A stretch of DNA of 64,000 nt from an uncultured bacterium (GCA_900549855.1 URPS01000006.1:4263-68262), one strand, 5' to 3'. Shown: positions 15,640 through 23,866, numbered from the stretch's first letter. A program made the numbers and translations. Notes: generated by a model not told the origin, from the letters alone.

Positions 15640-16542
15640 TTATACCTGAAAGTTATTCATATTATCAAAAATTTTTGAAATGGCTTCTATCTTCGCAGAA
15701 TCTACTTTATGTCCACCTAAAGGCAGTGATATAAAGTCTTTCAAAATATTTTGGCGACGAGCAACTTTAGCAAGTTTTCTGGCTCCATCAATTGTTGTTA
15801 CGCAATCATTTCTTGATTGAATAATGTAAGTAGGAATGGTATTCTTTTTCATTTTGCTCAAGGAATTAAATCTAAAATCTAAGAGCCACTTTAGTGGTTT
15901 TAATCTATCTGTGATATTTTTTATACAGTTTGGCATTCCAATACCAAGATTTTTATTTGTTTTAAATTTTTCGCCAATAAAGGATGGCTTAACAATTGGG
16001 CAAAGTAAAATTAAGGATTTTATTTCAGGATGTTTAGAAGCAAAATTCGTTGCTAAAGCTCCGCCCAAGCTGTGACCTATAACCGTTATATTTTGTGGTT
16101 TTATTCCTTTTGTTTCTGTTAAATAATTGTAAGCGAGTTCAACATCTTTTCTCAATTTGCTTTCAGAAACTTTATTTTCCTTATTTGTTCCATATCCTCG
16201 ATATTCTACAGCAAAAACTCCTTGATTTTTCAAGAGTAATTCTTCATACATTTTTTGATAATTACTTACATTTTGTGACATTCCGTGTAAAAATAAGACA
16301 TAATTTTCTGATTTTTCAGGGTTTATATCCCAAGCTGAAATATTTTTTATATTTATTGTTTTAATCTTACCTTCTAGTGCAGGTAAAATATCATCAAATT
16401 TAGTCAACGTTTCTATTGCAGATTTATTAAAAAACTTGTCAAGATAATGCGAAGCCGGATTAACTTTGTTAATATAATTTACTCCACCTTTATAAGACAT
16501 TTGTGAAGTTTGTTGGTAAGTATTTAAATTCTGTATATTCAT
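15640..16542 (-). CDS. Alpha/beta hydrolase (serine aminopeptidase/monoacylglycerol-lipase-like) with polar N-terminal extension
   Basis: 300 residues. The hydrolase core has the oxyanion loop FLHGMSQN (about 99-106), the nucleophile GHSLGG (about 157-162), an acid region QSRNDCVT and the histidine in LGGHK near residue 279. The first about 35 residues are an Asn/Gln-rich leader containing SYKGG, similar to short leaders on other proteins in this window. There is no classical signal peptide. Lipase or esterase activity is likely; the substrate is unknown. Confidence 0.75.
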   Translation of the reverse strand: MNIQNLNTYQQTSQMSYKGGVNYINKVNPASHYLDKFFNKSAIETLTKFDDILPALEGKIKTINIKNISAWDINPEKSENYVLFLHGMSQNVSNYQKMYEELLLKNQGVFAVEYRGYGTNKENKVSESKLRKDVELAYNYLTETKGIKPQNITVIGHSLGGALATNFASKHPEIKSLILLCPIVKPSFIGEKFKTNKNLGIGMPNCIKNITDRLKPLKWLLDFRFNSLSKMKKNTIPTYIIQSRNDCVTTIDGARKLAKVARRQNILKDFISLPLGGHKVDSAKIEAISKIFDNMNNFQV

Positions 16543-16603
16543 AATTAAGTCCTATTTATTCTAAACACTGAAAAAAAATTTTTTGCTAACAAAACTTATT
16601 TTG

Positions 16604-16632
16604 TTGACGCATATCAAAAGTAGTGAGATAAT
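16604..16632 (+). promoter_or_regulatory. Promoter of the sugar permease gene, leaderless geometry
   Basis: TTGACG (16604-16609), a 17-bp spacer and an extended -10 TGA-GATAAT (GATAAT 16627-16632). The ATG at 16639 follows after exactly 6 nt and there is no Shine-Dalgarno, so the mRNA probably starts at or near the start codon. Confidence 0.6.
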
Positions 16633-16638
16633 TATTTC

Positions 16639-17511
16639 ATGAATTATTATAAAAAAATTACTCCATATTTATTTTTATTACCGGCTGTAGCGGTATTAAT
16701 TGTGTTCTTTTTTATACCATTTTTTCAGACTTTTGGATTAAGTTTTTTTGATTATTCATCAAGTTTATATCATCCGTCTTTTTGTGCGGTAGATAATTAT
16801 GTAAAATTATTTAAGGAACCTATTTTTTACAAAGTTATGTTCAATACTTTTATGTATTTAATAATTGCAGTTCCTTTTTTAGTAACATTTCCGTTATTTT
16901 TGGCGATTTTAATTAACCAAAAAATCAGAGCTATTACTCTGTATAAAATTTTGCTATACCTTCCTGTTATTGTATCGATTGTCGTTGCAGCAATTGCTTT
17001 TAAGTGGTTGTATGCAGGTCAAGGTATTTTAAATTACCTTTTATCATTGTTCCATATTAAACCGATTGGCTGGCTTGTAGATACCAATTGGGCATTATTT
17101 TCAGTTGCCGTTGTTACAATTTGGAAAGGTATTGGATATTATATGATGATTTATCTTGCCTCTCTTATGAGTGTTCCGCAAGATTTGTATGAAGCTTGTG
17201 ACATTGATGGCGCAAATTTTTTAACTAAACATTTAACCGTCACAATTCCTCATATTATGCCAACAATAGCTCTTGTATCTACGATAAGTACTATTTCTGC
17301 AATGAAAGTGTTTGCAGAAATTTATGTTATGACAAAAGGCGGACCTTTGAATTCTACTAAAACTATTGTTTATTATATCTACGAAAGAGCTTTTGAAAAC
17401 CTTGATTTAGGTTATGCGTCTGCTCTGGCAGTCGTTTTGCTTGTTGTTGTTATGATATTTTCACTTATAAATATTCTTTGTTTTGAGAAGAATAAGTACA
17501 CGGATATATAG
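16639..17511 (+). CDS. ABC sugar transporter permease, MalF/UgpA type
   Basis: 290 residues with six membrane spans. The N-terminal helix is typical (YLFLLPAVAVLIVFFFIPFFQTF). The EAA loop, LYEACDIDGANFLTKHLTVTIPHI (about 187-210), contacts the ATPase. The C-terminus ends in a single helix and a short tail. The partner permease, binding protein and ATPase are absent from the neighbourhood. A glycosyltransferase follows after 10 bp, which suggests co-transcription but no shared function. The promoter geometry suggests a leaderless transcript. Confidence 0.82.
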   Translation: MNYYKKITPYLFLLPAVAVLIVFFFIPFFQTFGLSFFDYSSSLYHPSFCAVDNYVKLFKEPIFYKVMFNTFMYLIIAVPFLVTFPLFLAILINQKIRAITLYKILLYLPVIVSIVVAAIAFKWLYAGQGILNYLLSLFHIKPIGWLVDTNWALFSVAVVTIWKGIGYYMMIYLASLMSVPQDLYEACDIDGANFLTKHLTVTIPHIMPTIALVSTISTISAMKVFAEIYVMTKGGPLNSTKTIVYYIYERAFENLDLGYASALAVVLLVVVMIFSLINILCFEKNKYTDI

Positions 17512-17521
17512 GGTTTAAGTT

Positions 17522-18553
17522 ATGAAAATACTTGTAATAACAGATTTGTATCCTGTAGATGAAAGAGAAAAATATACTCCAAGAACGATTTTTGATTTTG
17601 TCAAAGGTTGGGAAAAAATAGGACATGAGGTCAATATAATAAAGCCTAATTTTTTATTTAATTCATTTTTAAGAAGAAAGCCTTTTTATAAAAGTGAGAA
17701 ATATAATCAGGTAGAAAACATCAATTATTTTTTTCCGTTTTGGGGTGAAATTAAAAACAAAGTTAAAACAGATTTGAGTGCAGATTTAGTAATCGCTCAT
17801 ATGCCGAGTGGCGAAATTTTTGCAAATAGACTTGGACTAAAATTTGTAGCAGGAGTCCATATTTCAGATTTAGAAGTTTTAACTAATCCTGTTTATTCTA
17901 TTTATTTTAAAAAAGAGTTGGAAAAAGCTCATAAAAATGCTTTGAAAATTGCTTGTCGTTCGGAAATGATAAAACATAAGTTTTTAGAATTATTTCCGCA
18001 ATATGAAGATAAAACTTTTGTCTGCTATTCTGGTATAAAAAATAAGATTGTTAAAAGGGATTGGAAACCAAATGGGCGAGTTAAGGTTTTGACTTGTGCA
18101 AATTTAATCAAAAGGAAAAATGTTGACAAAGTGATAACAGAGTGTGAAAATCTTGATGTTGATTTGACAATTATTGGAGATGGTAGAGAGTTAAAGAACT
18201 TGAAAAAAATCTCTAATAAGCCTAGATTTTTAGGTTGGTTAAAACACGATGCAGTTTTAGCAGAAATGAGAAAGGCTGATATTTTTGCTCTGCCAAGTGT
18301 TAATGAAACATTTGGTATGGTATATCTTGAAGCGATGTCTTGCGGGTGTGTTACTATTTGTTCTCAAAATGATGGCGCAGCAGGGATTATTAAAGATAGC
18401 AAGAACGGTTTTTTCTGGCGAAACGGCATTATTAAAGAAATTATAGAATCTCAGAACAATTATTTTATCCTTAATAACACTTTTGAAACAATCCAAAATT
18501 ACACCCAAGAAAAAGCGTGTAAAAATTATTTGGATAAAATTATGTCTGATTAA
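17522..18553 (+). CDS. Family 4-like (GT-B) glycosyltransferase
   Basis: 343 residues with a GT-B two-domain layout. The N-terminal Rossmann strand is MKILVITDLYP. The C-terminal nucleotide-sugar domain has TCANLIKRKNVDKVI, DLTIIGDGRELKNL, RFLGWLKHDAVLAEM and the EX7E motif ETFGMVYLEAMSCG (about 262-275). It probably transfers a sugar to a lipid or polysaccharide at the cytoplasmic face. It is not in a recognisable polysaccharide cluster. Acceptor and donor are unknown. Confidence 0.8.
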   Translation: MKILVITDLYPVDEREKYTPRTIFDFVKGWEKIGHEVNIIKPNFLFNSFLRRKPFYKSEKYNQVENINYFFPFWGEIKNKVKTDLSADLVIAHMPSGEIFANRLGLKFVAGVHISDLEVLTNPVYSIYFKKELEKAHKNALKIACRSEMIKHKFLELFPQYEDKTFVCYSGIKNKIVKRDWKPNGRVKVLTCANLIKRKNVDKVITECENLDVDLTIIGDGRELKNLKKISNKPRFLGWLKHDAVLAEMRKADIFALPSVNETFGMVYLEAMSCGCVTICSQNDGAAGIIKDSKNGFFWRNGIIKEIIESQNNYFILNNTFETIQNYTQEKACKNYLDKIMSD

Positions 18554-18555
18554 AA

Positions 18556-19890
18556 CTATTTTCCAATACAAAAATGTTCAAAAATATTATCAAGAATATT
18601 ATCAGTGATAAGTTCTCCGGTTAATTCATCAAGCGCAAGTATTGATGATTTTACATCTATCGAAATTAAGTCCTGTAATTCATTGAGTTGTGCAGCTAGC
18701 AGTGCTTGTTCCAAAGACATTTTTGCTTTTTTTAAGCATTCTTGCTGACGTGTGTTTGTCACAAAATCTAAGTTTTCCGGTTCAATATCACAAACTTTTG
18801 ATTTTAGTGTATTTTTTAGTTCAGCTACACCTTCTCCTGTAAGAGCGGAAATATAGAGAACGTCATCTTTTGGGGCAGAAATTAGATCGGCTTTATTTGC
18901 AATAACGATATGCTTTTTATCCTTTAAAAGCTCTAGTACTTCTTTATCATCATCATCTAAACCTTTTGAAGCATCATAAATAAACAAAACTAAATCTGCT
19001 TCATCAAGCGATTGTTTAGAATACTCTATACCAATCTTTTCTACTTTAGAAACTTCTTCATCCTCTCTTATACCTGCAGTATCAACAAGAGTTACGGGTA
19101 TTCCTAAATCTAATGTTTCTCGCAAAACATCTCTTGTAGTGCCGGCAATGTCAGTTACGATTGCCCTATCAAGATTTAATAAAGCATTGAATAATGATGA
19201 TTTACCGACATTTGGCTTTCCTACAATTGCGACAGAAGCGCCTTGACGAAAGATGTTAGAAGTGTTTGCTCCTGATAAAACACCATCAATCTGAGAAATT
19301 ATTTCAGAGAATTTTTCAATTAAGTAAGAGTATTCAGGCTCTTTTACATCTTCAGGGAAATCAATTCCTGCTGTAATTCTGGACAAGACCTCAAAAATAT
19401 TGTTTCTAATATCATTGATTTTTTCTTTTAAAACACCTGAAAGGTTTTTCATAGAAACTTTTGCGAAATCAGAAGTTTTGGAGTGAATAATATCAGCTAC
19501 AGATTCAGCCTGAGATAAATCCATGCGTTTATTCAAAAATGCACGTTTTGTAAATTCGCCTTTTTCCGCAAGTCTTGCACCATTTTTCAATACAAGATTT
19601 AAAATATTTTTTACTACTTGAACACCACCATGGCACTGGATTTCTATAACATTTTCTCCTGTATAACTATTAGGAGCAAAGAATGGAAGCACTACGACTT
19701 CGTCAATTTTTGCACCATTATCAACAATCCAACCATGCTTAAATTTATGCGGTTCAAAATTTGGATTTGTAAAAATCTTGTCTATAATTTCAAACGCTTT
19801 TTCGCCTGAAATTCTTATAATACCGACTCCACCGGCTCCCATTGGAGTGGCTGGAGCTGCAATTGTGTCAAATTCTTCTAAAATATTCAT
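18556..19890 (-). CDS. mnmE: tRNA modification GTPase MnmE (TrmE)
   Basis: 444 residues. The N-terminal folate-binding domain has TIAAPATPMGAGGVGIIRISG, the central helical domain RAFLNKRMDLSQAE, and the inserted G domain G1 GKPNVGKSSLFNALL, G3 DTAG and G4 NKAD. The C-terminal FCIGK contains the catalytic cysteine. With MnmG it makes cmnm5U34 in tRNA; mnmG is not in the window. The start chosen is the ATG at 19890, preceded by TACAAT exactly 6 nt upstream; a TTG 18 bp earlier has no support. It is divergent from murF with a 42-bp gap. Confidence 0.95.
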   Translation of the reverse strand: MNILEEFDTIAAPATPMGAGGVGIIRISGEKAFEIIDKIFTNPNFEPHKFKHGWIVDNGAKIDEVVVLPFFAPNSYTGENVIEIQCHGGVQVVKNILNLVLKNGARLAEKGEFTKRAFLNKRMDLSQAESVADIIHSKTSDFAKVSMKNLSGVLKEKINDIRNNIFEVLSRITAGIDFPEDVKEPEYSYLIEKFSEIISQIDGVLSGANTSNIFRQGASVAIVGKPNVGKSSLFNALLNLDRAIVTDIAGTTRDVLRETLDLGIPVTLVDTAGIREDEEVSKVEKIGIEYSKQSLDEADLVLFIYDASKGLDDDDKEVLELLKDKKHIVIANKADLISAPKDDVLYISALTGEGVAELKNTLKSKVCDIEPENLDFVTNTRQQECLKKAKMSLEQALLAAQLNELQDLISIDVKSSILALDELTGELITDNILDNIFEHFCIGK

Positions 19891-19896
19891 AAACTT

Positions 19897-19926
19897 ATTG
19901 TAACCCAAAAATATTAGGCATATAAT
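19897..19926. promoter_or_regulatory. Overlapping divergent mnmE/murF promoters
   Basis: The minus-strand TACAAT (19902-19897) ends 6 nt before the mnmE ATG. The plus-strand TATAAT (19921-19926) ends 6 nt before the murF ATG. A TTGTAA (19898-19903) 17 bp upstream of the murF -10 occupies the same bases as the mnmE -10. Both mRNAs appear leaderless and polymerase could occupy only one promoter at a time. Confidence 0.55.
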
Positions 19927-19932
19927 AAACTT

Positions 19933-21249
19933 ATGAAAATAAGAGATTTAATTACAGCAACAAATGCTAAGGTTTTAAGAATATTTGATGAAGATAGAGA
20001 TGTCAGAATTTCTACAGACACAAGAACAATAGAAAAAGGGGATTTTTATTTGCCACTAAAAGGAGTGTCTTTTGATGGTGAAAAATTTATAAATCAAGCT
20101 ATTGAAAAAGGTGCTATTGGAGCTTTTTGTACAACTCCTCAAACGGTAGAAAATCAAGTGACATTATTGCAAGTAGATGATACTTTGAAAGCGTATTTAG
20201 AGCTTGCAAATTTTAGACGTGAAAAACTCAATTTTACAGTTGTTGCAATTACTGGAAGTTCCGGAAAAACAACTACAAAAGAGCTTGTGGCATCAGTTTT
20301 ATCAGAAAAATTTAAGACATTCAAAACTCCGCTTAATCATAATAACGAAATTGGTTTTTGCCAAACTATATTCGAAGCTCCAGATGATACACAAGTTTTG
20401 GTGTTAGAAATGGGAATGCGTGGTTTAGGTGAAATTGAACTTTTATCAAAGTATTCCGAACCGGATATAACAATAATTTCTAATGTAGGAACTGCACATA
20501 TCGGCAGACTCGGTTCAAGAGAAAATATTGCAAAGGCAAAGTGCGAGATTGTTAAATATCAAAGAGGAAATGTTTTTATCGCTCATGATGATGAATTAAT
20601 TAAAAATACAGTTCAATTTGATGGTGAAAAAATATACTATTCTTTGCGTGATGTAAAAATTTTAGAAAAAAAAGAACATTACTCAAAATTTGAATATCAG
20701 AATAATATTTATGAGCTTAATGTTGGCGGAGATTACAACATAGAAAATGCTTTGAGTGCTATTAATGCCGGCATGAAGCTTGGAATGAATGTTGAAGAAA
20801 TACAAGACGGATTAAAAAGATATGCCCCAATAGAAAAGCGTTGGGAAGCAGTTAATGCAAATGGTTACGAAATTATTAATGACAGCTACAATGCTAATCC
20901 GGAATCTATGCGTGCTTTTATTGATACAATTTTTGAATTATACAAAAATTCTGTAATAATTTTGGGCGATATGGGTGAATTGGGCGACGATGAAATTCGC
21001 TACCATAAAGAATTGGGTATTTATATCAATTCTCATAAGAATTTAACAGATGATATTATGGTTTTATCAATTGGTAATCTCTCAAAATATATTACAGATG
21101 AAGTTAAAAAATGTTACTCAAAACATTTTGAAACAATAGAAGAAGCTGTTGATTTTATTAAAAATAACGTTATAAAACGGCGAAAAATATTCTTAAAAGC
21201 TTCAAGAAGCATGAAGTTTGAAAGAATTATTGAGGAGTTGAAAAAATAA
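19933..21249 (+). CDS. murF: UDP-MurNAc-tripeptide:D-Ala-D-Ala ligase MurF
   Basis: 438 residues. The N-terminal UDP-binding domain has STDTRTIEKGDFYLPLKG (about 29-46). The ATP-binding GSSGKTTTKEL is near 108-118, NNEIGFCQTIF follows, and ALSAINAGMKLGM and NDSYNANPESMRAF (about 316-329) belong to the Mur ligase fold. It adds D-Ala-D-Ala to the peptidoglycan precursor in the cytoplasm. No other mur or dcw genes are adjacent. The start codon follows a TATAAT at 6 nt and has no Shine-Dalgarno. Confidence 0.95.
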   Translation: MKIRDLITATNAKVLRIFDEDRDVRISTDTRTIEKGDFYLPLKGVSFDGEKFINQAIEKGAIGAFCTTPQTVENQVTLLQVDDTLKAYLELANFRREKLNFTVVAITGSSGKTTTKELVASVLSEKFKTFKTPLNHNNEIGFCQTIFEAPDDTQVLVLEMGMRGLGEIELLSKYSEPDITIISNVGTAHIGRLGSRENIAKAKCEIVKYQRGNVFIAHDDELIKNTVQFDGEKIYYSLRDVKILEKKEHYSKFEYQNNIYELNVGGDYNIENALSAINAGMKLGMNVEEIQDGLKRYAPIEKRWEAVNANGYEIINDSYNANPESMRAFIDTIFELYKNSVIILGDMGELGDDEIRYHKELGIYINSHKNLTDDIMVLSIGNLSKYITDEVKKCYSKHFETIEEAVDFIKNNVIKRRKIFLKASRSMKFERIIEELKK

Positions 21250-21297
21250 TAGATAAGCGGATAGACTCCCGAATCTGCCATTTTTAATGCTTCACGC

Positions 21298-21340
21298 AAA
21301 TGAACTTAACGACTTAACGACTCCTGACTTAACGACTTTC
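21298..21340. repeat. Tandem 9-mer repeat (TTAACGACT type), copy 2
   Basis: AACTTAACGACTTAACGACT, a short interruption, then CTTAACGACTTTC. It fills the gap between the convergent murF and phosphoesterase genes. Same unit as at 12.3 and 55.1 kb. Confidence 0.6.
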
Positions 21341-21341
21341 T

Positions 21342-22097
21342 TTAAAAATGTCTTACTTCTGGGTTTAATAACGTATTTGCTAACTTGTCAGAACCATAAA
21401 ATTCTCTTCCGGCAAGCTTTTGGGCGGCTCTTTCATTATCATATTTTACAAATTGGTGTTCAAAAACACAACTACCGTTATTTACATCAACAATCAAATA
21501 GCAAGATTTAGGCGCATCATCAGAATTTTTAAAGAATGTTCTTCCAATGCTTCCTGCATTTACTACTGTTTTTTTAGTATTGGTTTGAAAACCGCAAGGA
21601 ATATGCGTATGTCCACATAAAACAACATCCGCTTCAACATTTTCCAACATTTTTTCTACTTCACTAAGTGGTGTGTCAGGTAAAATATCTTCATTGTTTT
21701 TTCTTGGTGAACCATGAACCAGCAAGAATTTAACACCTTCCACCTCTACTTCCAATTGTATTGGTAGGTTTTTCAAAAATTCTTTTTCTAGCGGGTTAAT
21801 AATTTTTTCATCATTTTTTAAAGCAGCAGCCATAACCGGAGCTTTTTCTTTTAGTGCGTTATACAATTCTTCGGAATAATCTGCAATCATCAAATCTGTA
21901 TTACCTTGAATCATTGAATATTTTGGATTGTCTTTTCTTTTCATAAAATACTCAACCGCACAATCTGGTTCCGGTCCTGCCATAGCGTAATCTCCAAGGA
22001 CAAAAATCCTTTCACATTGCTTTTCTCTTATATCTGCCATAACTGCATCAATTGCTTCCATATTGCCGTGTATATCTGAAATTACTGCTATTTTCAT
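21342..22097 (-). CDS. Calcineurin-like metallophosphoesterase
   Basis: 251 residues with the full set of metallophosphoesterase motifs: DIHGN (8-12), GDYAMAGP (about 36-43), GNTD (about 67, in place of GNHD), VHGSPR and GHTHIP (about 158-163). Members of this YfcE/YmdB-like group hydrolyse phosphodiesters or phosphomonoesters with two bound metals. CAGGAG precedes the ATG. It lies just downstream of the candidate toxin 2 transcript on the same strand and may be partly read through from it. The substrate is unknown. Confidence 0.85.
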   Translation of the reverse strand: MKIAVISDIHGNMEAIDAVMADIREKQCERIFVLGDYAMAGPEPDCAVEYFMKRKDNPKYSMIQGNTDLMIADYSEELYNALKEKAPVMAAALKNDEKIINPLEKEFLKNLPIQLEVEVEGVKFLLVHGSPRKNNEDILPDTPLSEVEKMLENVEADVVLCGHTHIPCGFQTNTKKTVVNAGSIGRTFFKNSDDAPKSCYLIVDVNNGSCVFEHQFVKYDNERAAQKLAGREFYGSDKLANTLLNPEVRHF

Positions 22098-22117
22098 TGT
22101 TTAAACTCCTGTTACTC

Positions 22118-22145
22118 TTGAATTTTTTTTAAAATAAGTTAAAAT
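22118..22145 (+). promoter_or_regulatory. Promoter of antisense RNA 2
   Basis: TTGAAT (22118-22123), a 16-bp spacer and TAAAAT (22140-22145). It drives transcription into the 3' end of small ORF 2 on the opposite strand, with a start near 22152. It is the positional counterpart of the antisense promoter at 13977-14005. Confidence 0.6.
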
Positions 22146-22151
22146 AAGAAT

Positions 22152-22244
22152 ACAGGCAAGGGTGGCGTTAACACCCAAGCCCGTTCCCGACTCAGTGGGA
22201 TTGTGCAATAAGGACTAGTATTATGATTAATACTAGTTCTTTTT
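22152..22244 (+). ncRNA. Predicted cis-antisense RNA to hydrophobic small ORF 2
   Basis: It starts after TTGAAT/TAAAAT and ends at a textbook intrinsic terminator. ACTAGTATTA (22214-22223), a 4-nt loop and TAATACTAGT (22228-22237) form a perfect 10-bp stem, extendable to 14 bp with one wobble. TCTTTTT follows. The stem lies inside the coding region of the opposing small ORF. Predicted length is about 93 nt. Not shown experimentally. Confidence 0.65.
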
Positions 22245-22263
22245 CGCTGATTTTAATTAGCAT
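22192..22263 (-). CDS. 23-residue hydrophobic peptide, candidate type I toxin 2
   Basis: ATG (22263-22261) to TGA, 24 codons including stop, the same length as the ORF at 14050-14121. AAAGGAGGT lies 5 nt upstream. The peptide starts MLIKISEKELVL and ends LVLIAQSH: charged N-terminus, one short hydrophobic helix, polar C-terminus ending in Ser/His like its sister. It is transcribed from a strong promoter at 22374-22346 and covered by a terminated antisense RNA. No named family can be assigned from sequence alone; Ibs/Sib of E. coli is the closest analogy in layout. Confidence 0.72.
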   Translation of the reverse strand: MLIKISEKELVLIIILVLIAQSH

Positions 22264-22345
22264 TTTGACCTCCTTTCTATTTTAAAGTCAGCGAATGTTT
22301 CTTAAAATCTTTAGCCCGTATTCTATTTTAAAAGTTCTGTGACTG

Positions 22346-22374
22346 ATTTTATCATATTTGAGCAAATATATCAA
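22346..22374 (-). promoter_or_regulatory. Promoter of candidate toxin mRNA 2
   Basis: Minus strand TTGATA (22374-22369), a 17-bp spacer and TAAAAT (22351-22346). The start is near 22339, giving a 5' UTR of about 75 nt. That UTR contains AGAAUACGGGC (22324-22314), which can pair over 11 bp (one G-U) with GCCUGUAUUCU (22157-22147) at the mRNA 3' end. Confidence 0.65.
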
Positions 22375-22423
22375 ATTATAAAATTAAATCAAAGTTGCGC
22401 ATATCTATTATTTTAATTTATGC

Positions 22424-22429
22424 TATACT
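22424..22429 (+). promoter_or_regulatory. ispG -10 element, leaderless geometry
   Basis: Extended -10 TGC-TATACT ending exactly 6 nt before the ispG ATG at 22436. No Shine-Dalgarno. Confidence 0.55.
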
Positions 22430-22435
22430 ATACCT

Positions 22436-23500
22436 ATGATAAATAGAAGAAAATCAAAACAAATTTCAATAGGAAATGTAAAAATTGGCGGAGATGCGCC
22501 AATTAGTGTTCAGTCAATGTGTAATACTGATACAAGAGATGTGAAGACTACTCTTGACCAGATTAGCGAACTTGCTTCTGCAGGTTGTGAAATAGTTAGA
22601 TTAGCGGTCTTAAACAAAGATGCAGCAGCTGCAATAAAGGATATTGTTGCAAAATCTCCGATTCCGCTTGTAGCTGATATCCATTTTGATTACAGATTGG
22701 CATTAACTTGTATAGAAAATGGTATCCATGCTCTAAGAATTAACCCTGGAAATATTGGAAAACGTGAACATACAATCAAAGTTGTTGAAGCTGCAAAAGC
22801 ACACAATGTGCCAATTAGAATTGGTATCAATGCCGGATCTTTAGAAAAAGAATTTGCAGAAATGGAATTGCCGCTTCATGAAAAAATGGTTTTGAGTGCT
22901 CTAAGGCACTTAGAAATTTTAGAAGATTTGAATTTTTACAATACTAAAATTTCACTTAAATCTTCTGATGTTATGACAACAATTGAAGCATATAAATCTA
23001 TTGCAGAAAAGGTAGATTATCCTTTGCATTTAGGCGTTACGGAAGCAGGAACGCTTAAATCCGGATTAATTAAGTCTTCAATCGGATTGGGGACATTGTT
23101 GAGCCAAGGTATTGGTGATACAATCAGAGTTTCTTTGACAGAAAATCCGGTAGAAGAAGTTCATGCCGGTTTTGGAATTCTAAAAGCCTTGAATTTGCGC
23201 CAAAAAGGTGTTAATTTCATATCTTGCCCAACTTGCGGCAGAACACAAATTGACTTAATCGGTTTAGCAAAACGTGTCGAAGAAAGATTCAAAAATCTTG
23301 ATTTACCAATAACGATTGCTGTGATGGGCTGTCCTGTGAATGGACCTGGAGAAGCTAGACATGCCGATTTTGGAATTGCGGGGGCTATAAAAGAAGGATA
23401 CATCTTCAAAAAAGGCGAAATTATTGCAAGAGTTCCGGAAGCCGACTTGATTAATTCATTAGAAAATATTATAATGGAATCATATAGTTCAGTTAAATAA
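22436..23500 (+). CDS. ispG: 4-hydroxy-3-methylbut-2-enyl diphosphate synthase IspG (GcpE)
   Basis: 354 residues, the short bacterial form. A TIM-barrel N-terminal domain starts IGGDAPISVQSMCNTDTRD. The [4Fe-4S] ligand cysteines are in SCPTCGR (about 263-269) and GCPVNGPGEA (about 298-307). It catalyses the penultimate step of the MEP isoprenoid pathway using ferredoxin or flavodoxin electrons. The gene starts directly after its promoter. A small exported protein follows 2 bp after its stop. Confidence 0.96.
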   Translation: MINRRKSKQISIGNVKIGGDAPISVQSMCNTDTRDVKTTLDQISELASAGCEIVRLAVLNKDAAAAIKDIVAKSPIPLVADIHFDYRLALTCIENGIHALRINPGNIGKREHTIKVVEAAKAHNVPIRIGINAGSLEKEFAEMELPLHEKMVLSALRHLEILEDLNFYNTKISLKSSDVMTTIEAYKSIAEKVDYPLHLGVTEAGTLKSGLIKSSIGLGTLLSQGIGDTIRVSLTENPVEEVHAGFGILKALNLRQKGVNFISCPTCGRTQIDLIGLAKRVEERFKNLDLPITIAVMGCPVNGPGEARHADFGIAGAIKEGYIFKKGEIIARVPEADLINSLENIIMESYSSVK

Positions 23501-23502
23501 GA

Positions 23503-23826
23503 ATGGGTGTTATGAGAAGAAATTTATTTTTAGTATTAGCTTTATTTTCAGCTTTATGTATTAGCGCAAGAGCGGATGTGACTCCTGCACAATTAACAGA
23601 TCCTGAGTACATTATCAATGGTGGATATTCAGAAATGGCAGCAGAAGAAGTAATGATTTCAAAGAAACGAGCATTAGGTGAACCTTCTGAACCTTTGTAT
23701 GAAAAACAGCATAATAAATTTGTTAGATTTCTGAAAGGTTGCTATTCATATTTGGATCCTTCTGTTGACAGTCAAGAGTTTTACCATCACGACATTCAAA
23801 ATGCTCCTGGATTTAGAGATTTATAA
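23503..23826 (+). CDS. Small exported protein downstream of ispG, unknown function
   Basis: 107 residues from the ATG at 23503; an ATG 9 bp later (MRRNLFL) is equally plausible. A clear signal peptide (RRNLFLVLALFSALCISARA) is cleaved before DVTPAQL. The mature protein is about 80 residues, polar, with ITKK-like basic patches and a Tyr/Asp-rich C-terminus (YLDPSVDSQEFYHHDI). One cysteine remains after cleavage. It lies 2 bp from ispG, so it is co-transcribed, and it is followed by an intrinsic terminator. No family recognised. Confidence 0.6.
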   Translation: MGVMRRNLFLVLALFSALCISARADVTPAQLTDPEYIINGGYSEMAAEEVMISKKRALGEPSEPLYEKQHNKFVRFLKGCYSYLDPSVDSQEFYHHDIQNAPGFRDL

Positions 23827-23831
23827 TTTTT

Positions 23832-23866
23832 CAAAAAGGGTGTTCATAGAGCGAATACCCTTTTTT
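23832..23866 (+). terminator. Intrinsic terminator after the ispG operon
   Basis: AAAAGGGT and ACCCTTTT arms with inner TTC/GAA pairing, then a T6 run. The T-tract sits directly against the -10 element of aroC. Confidence 0.8.
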
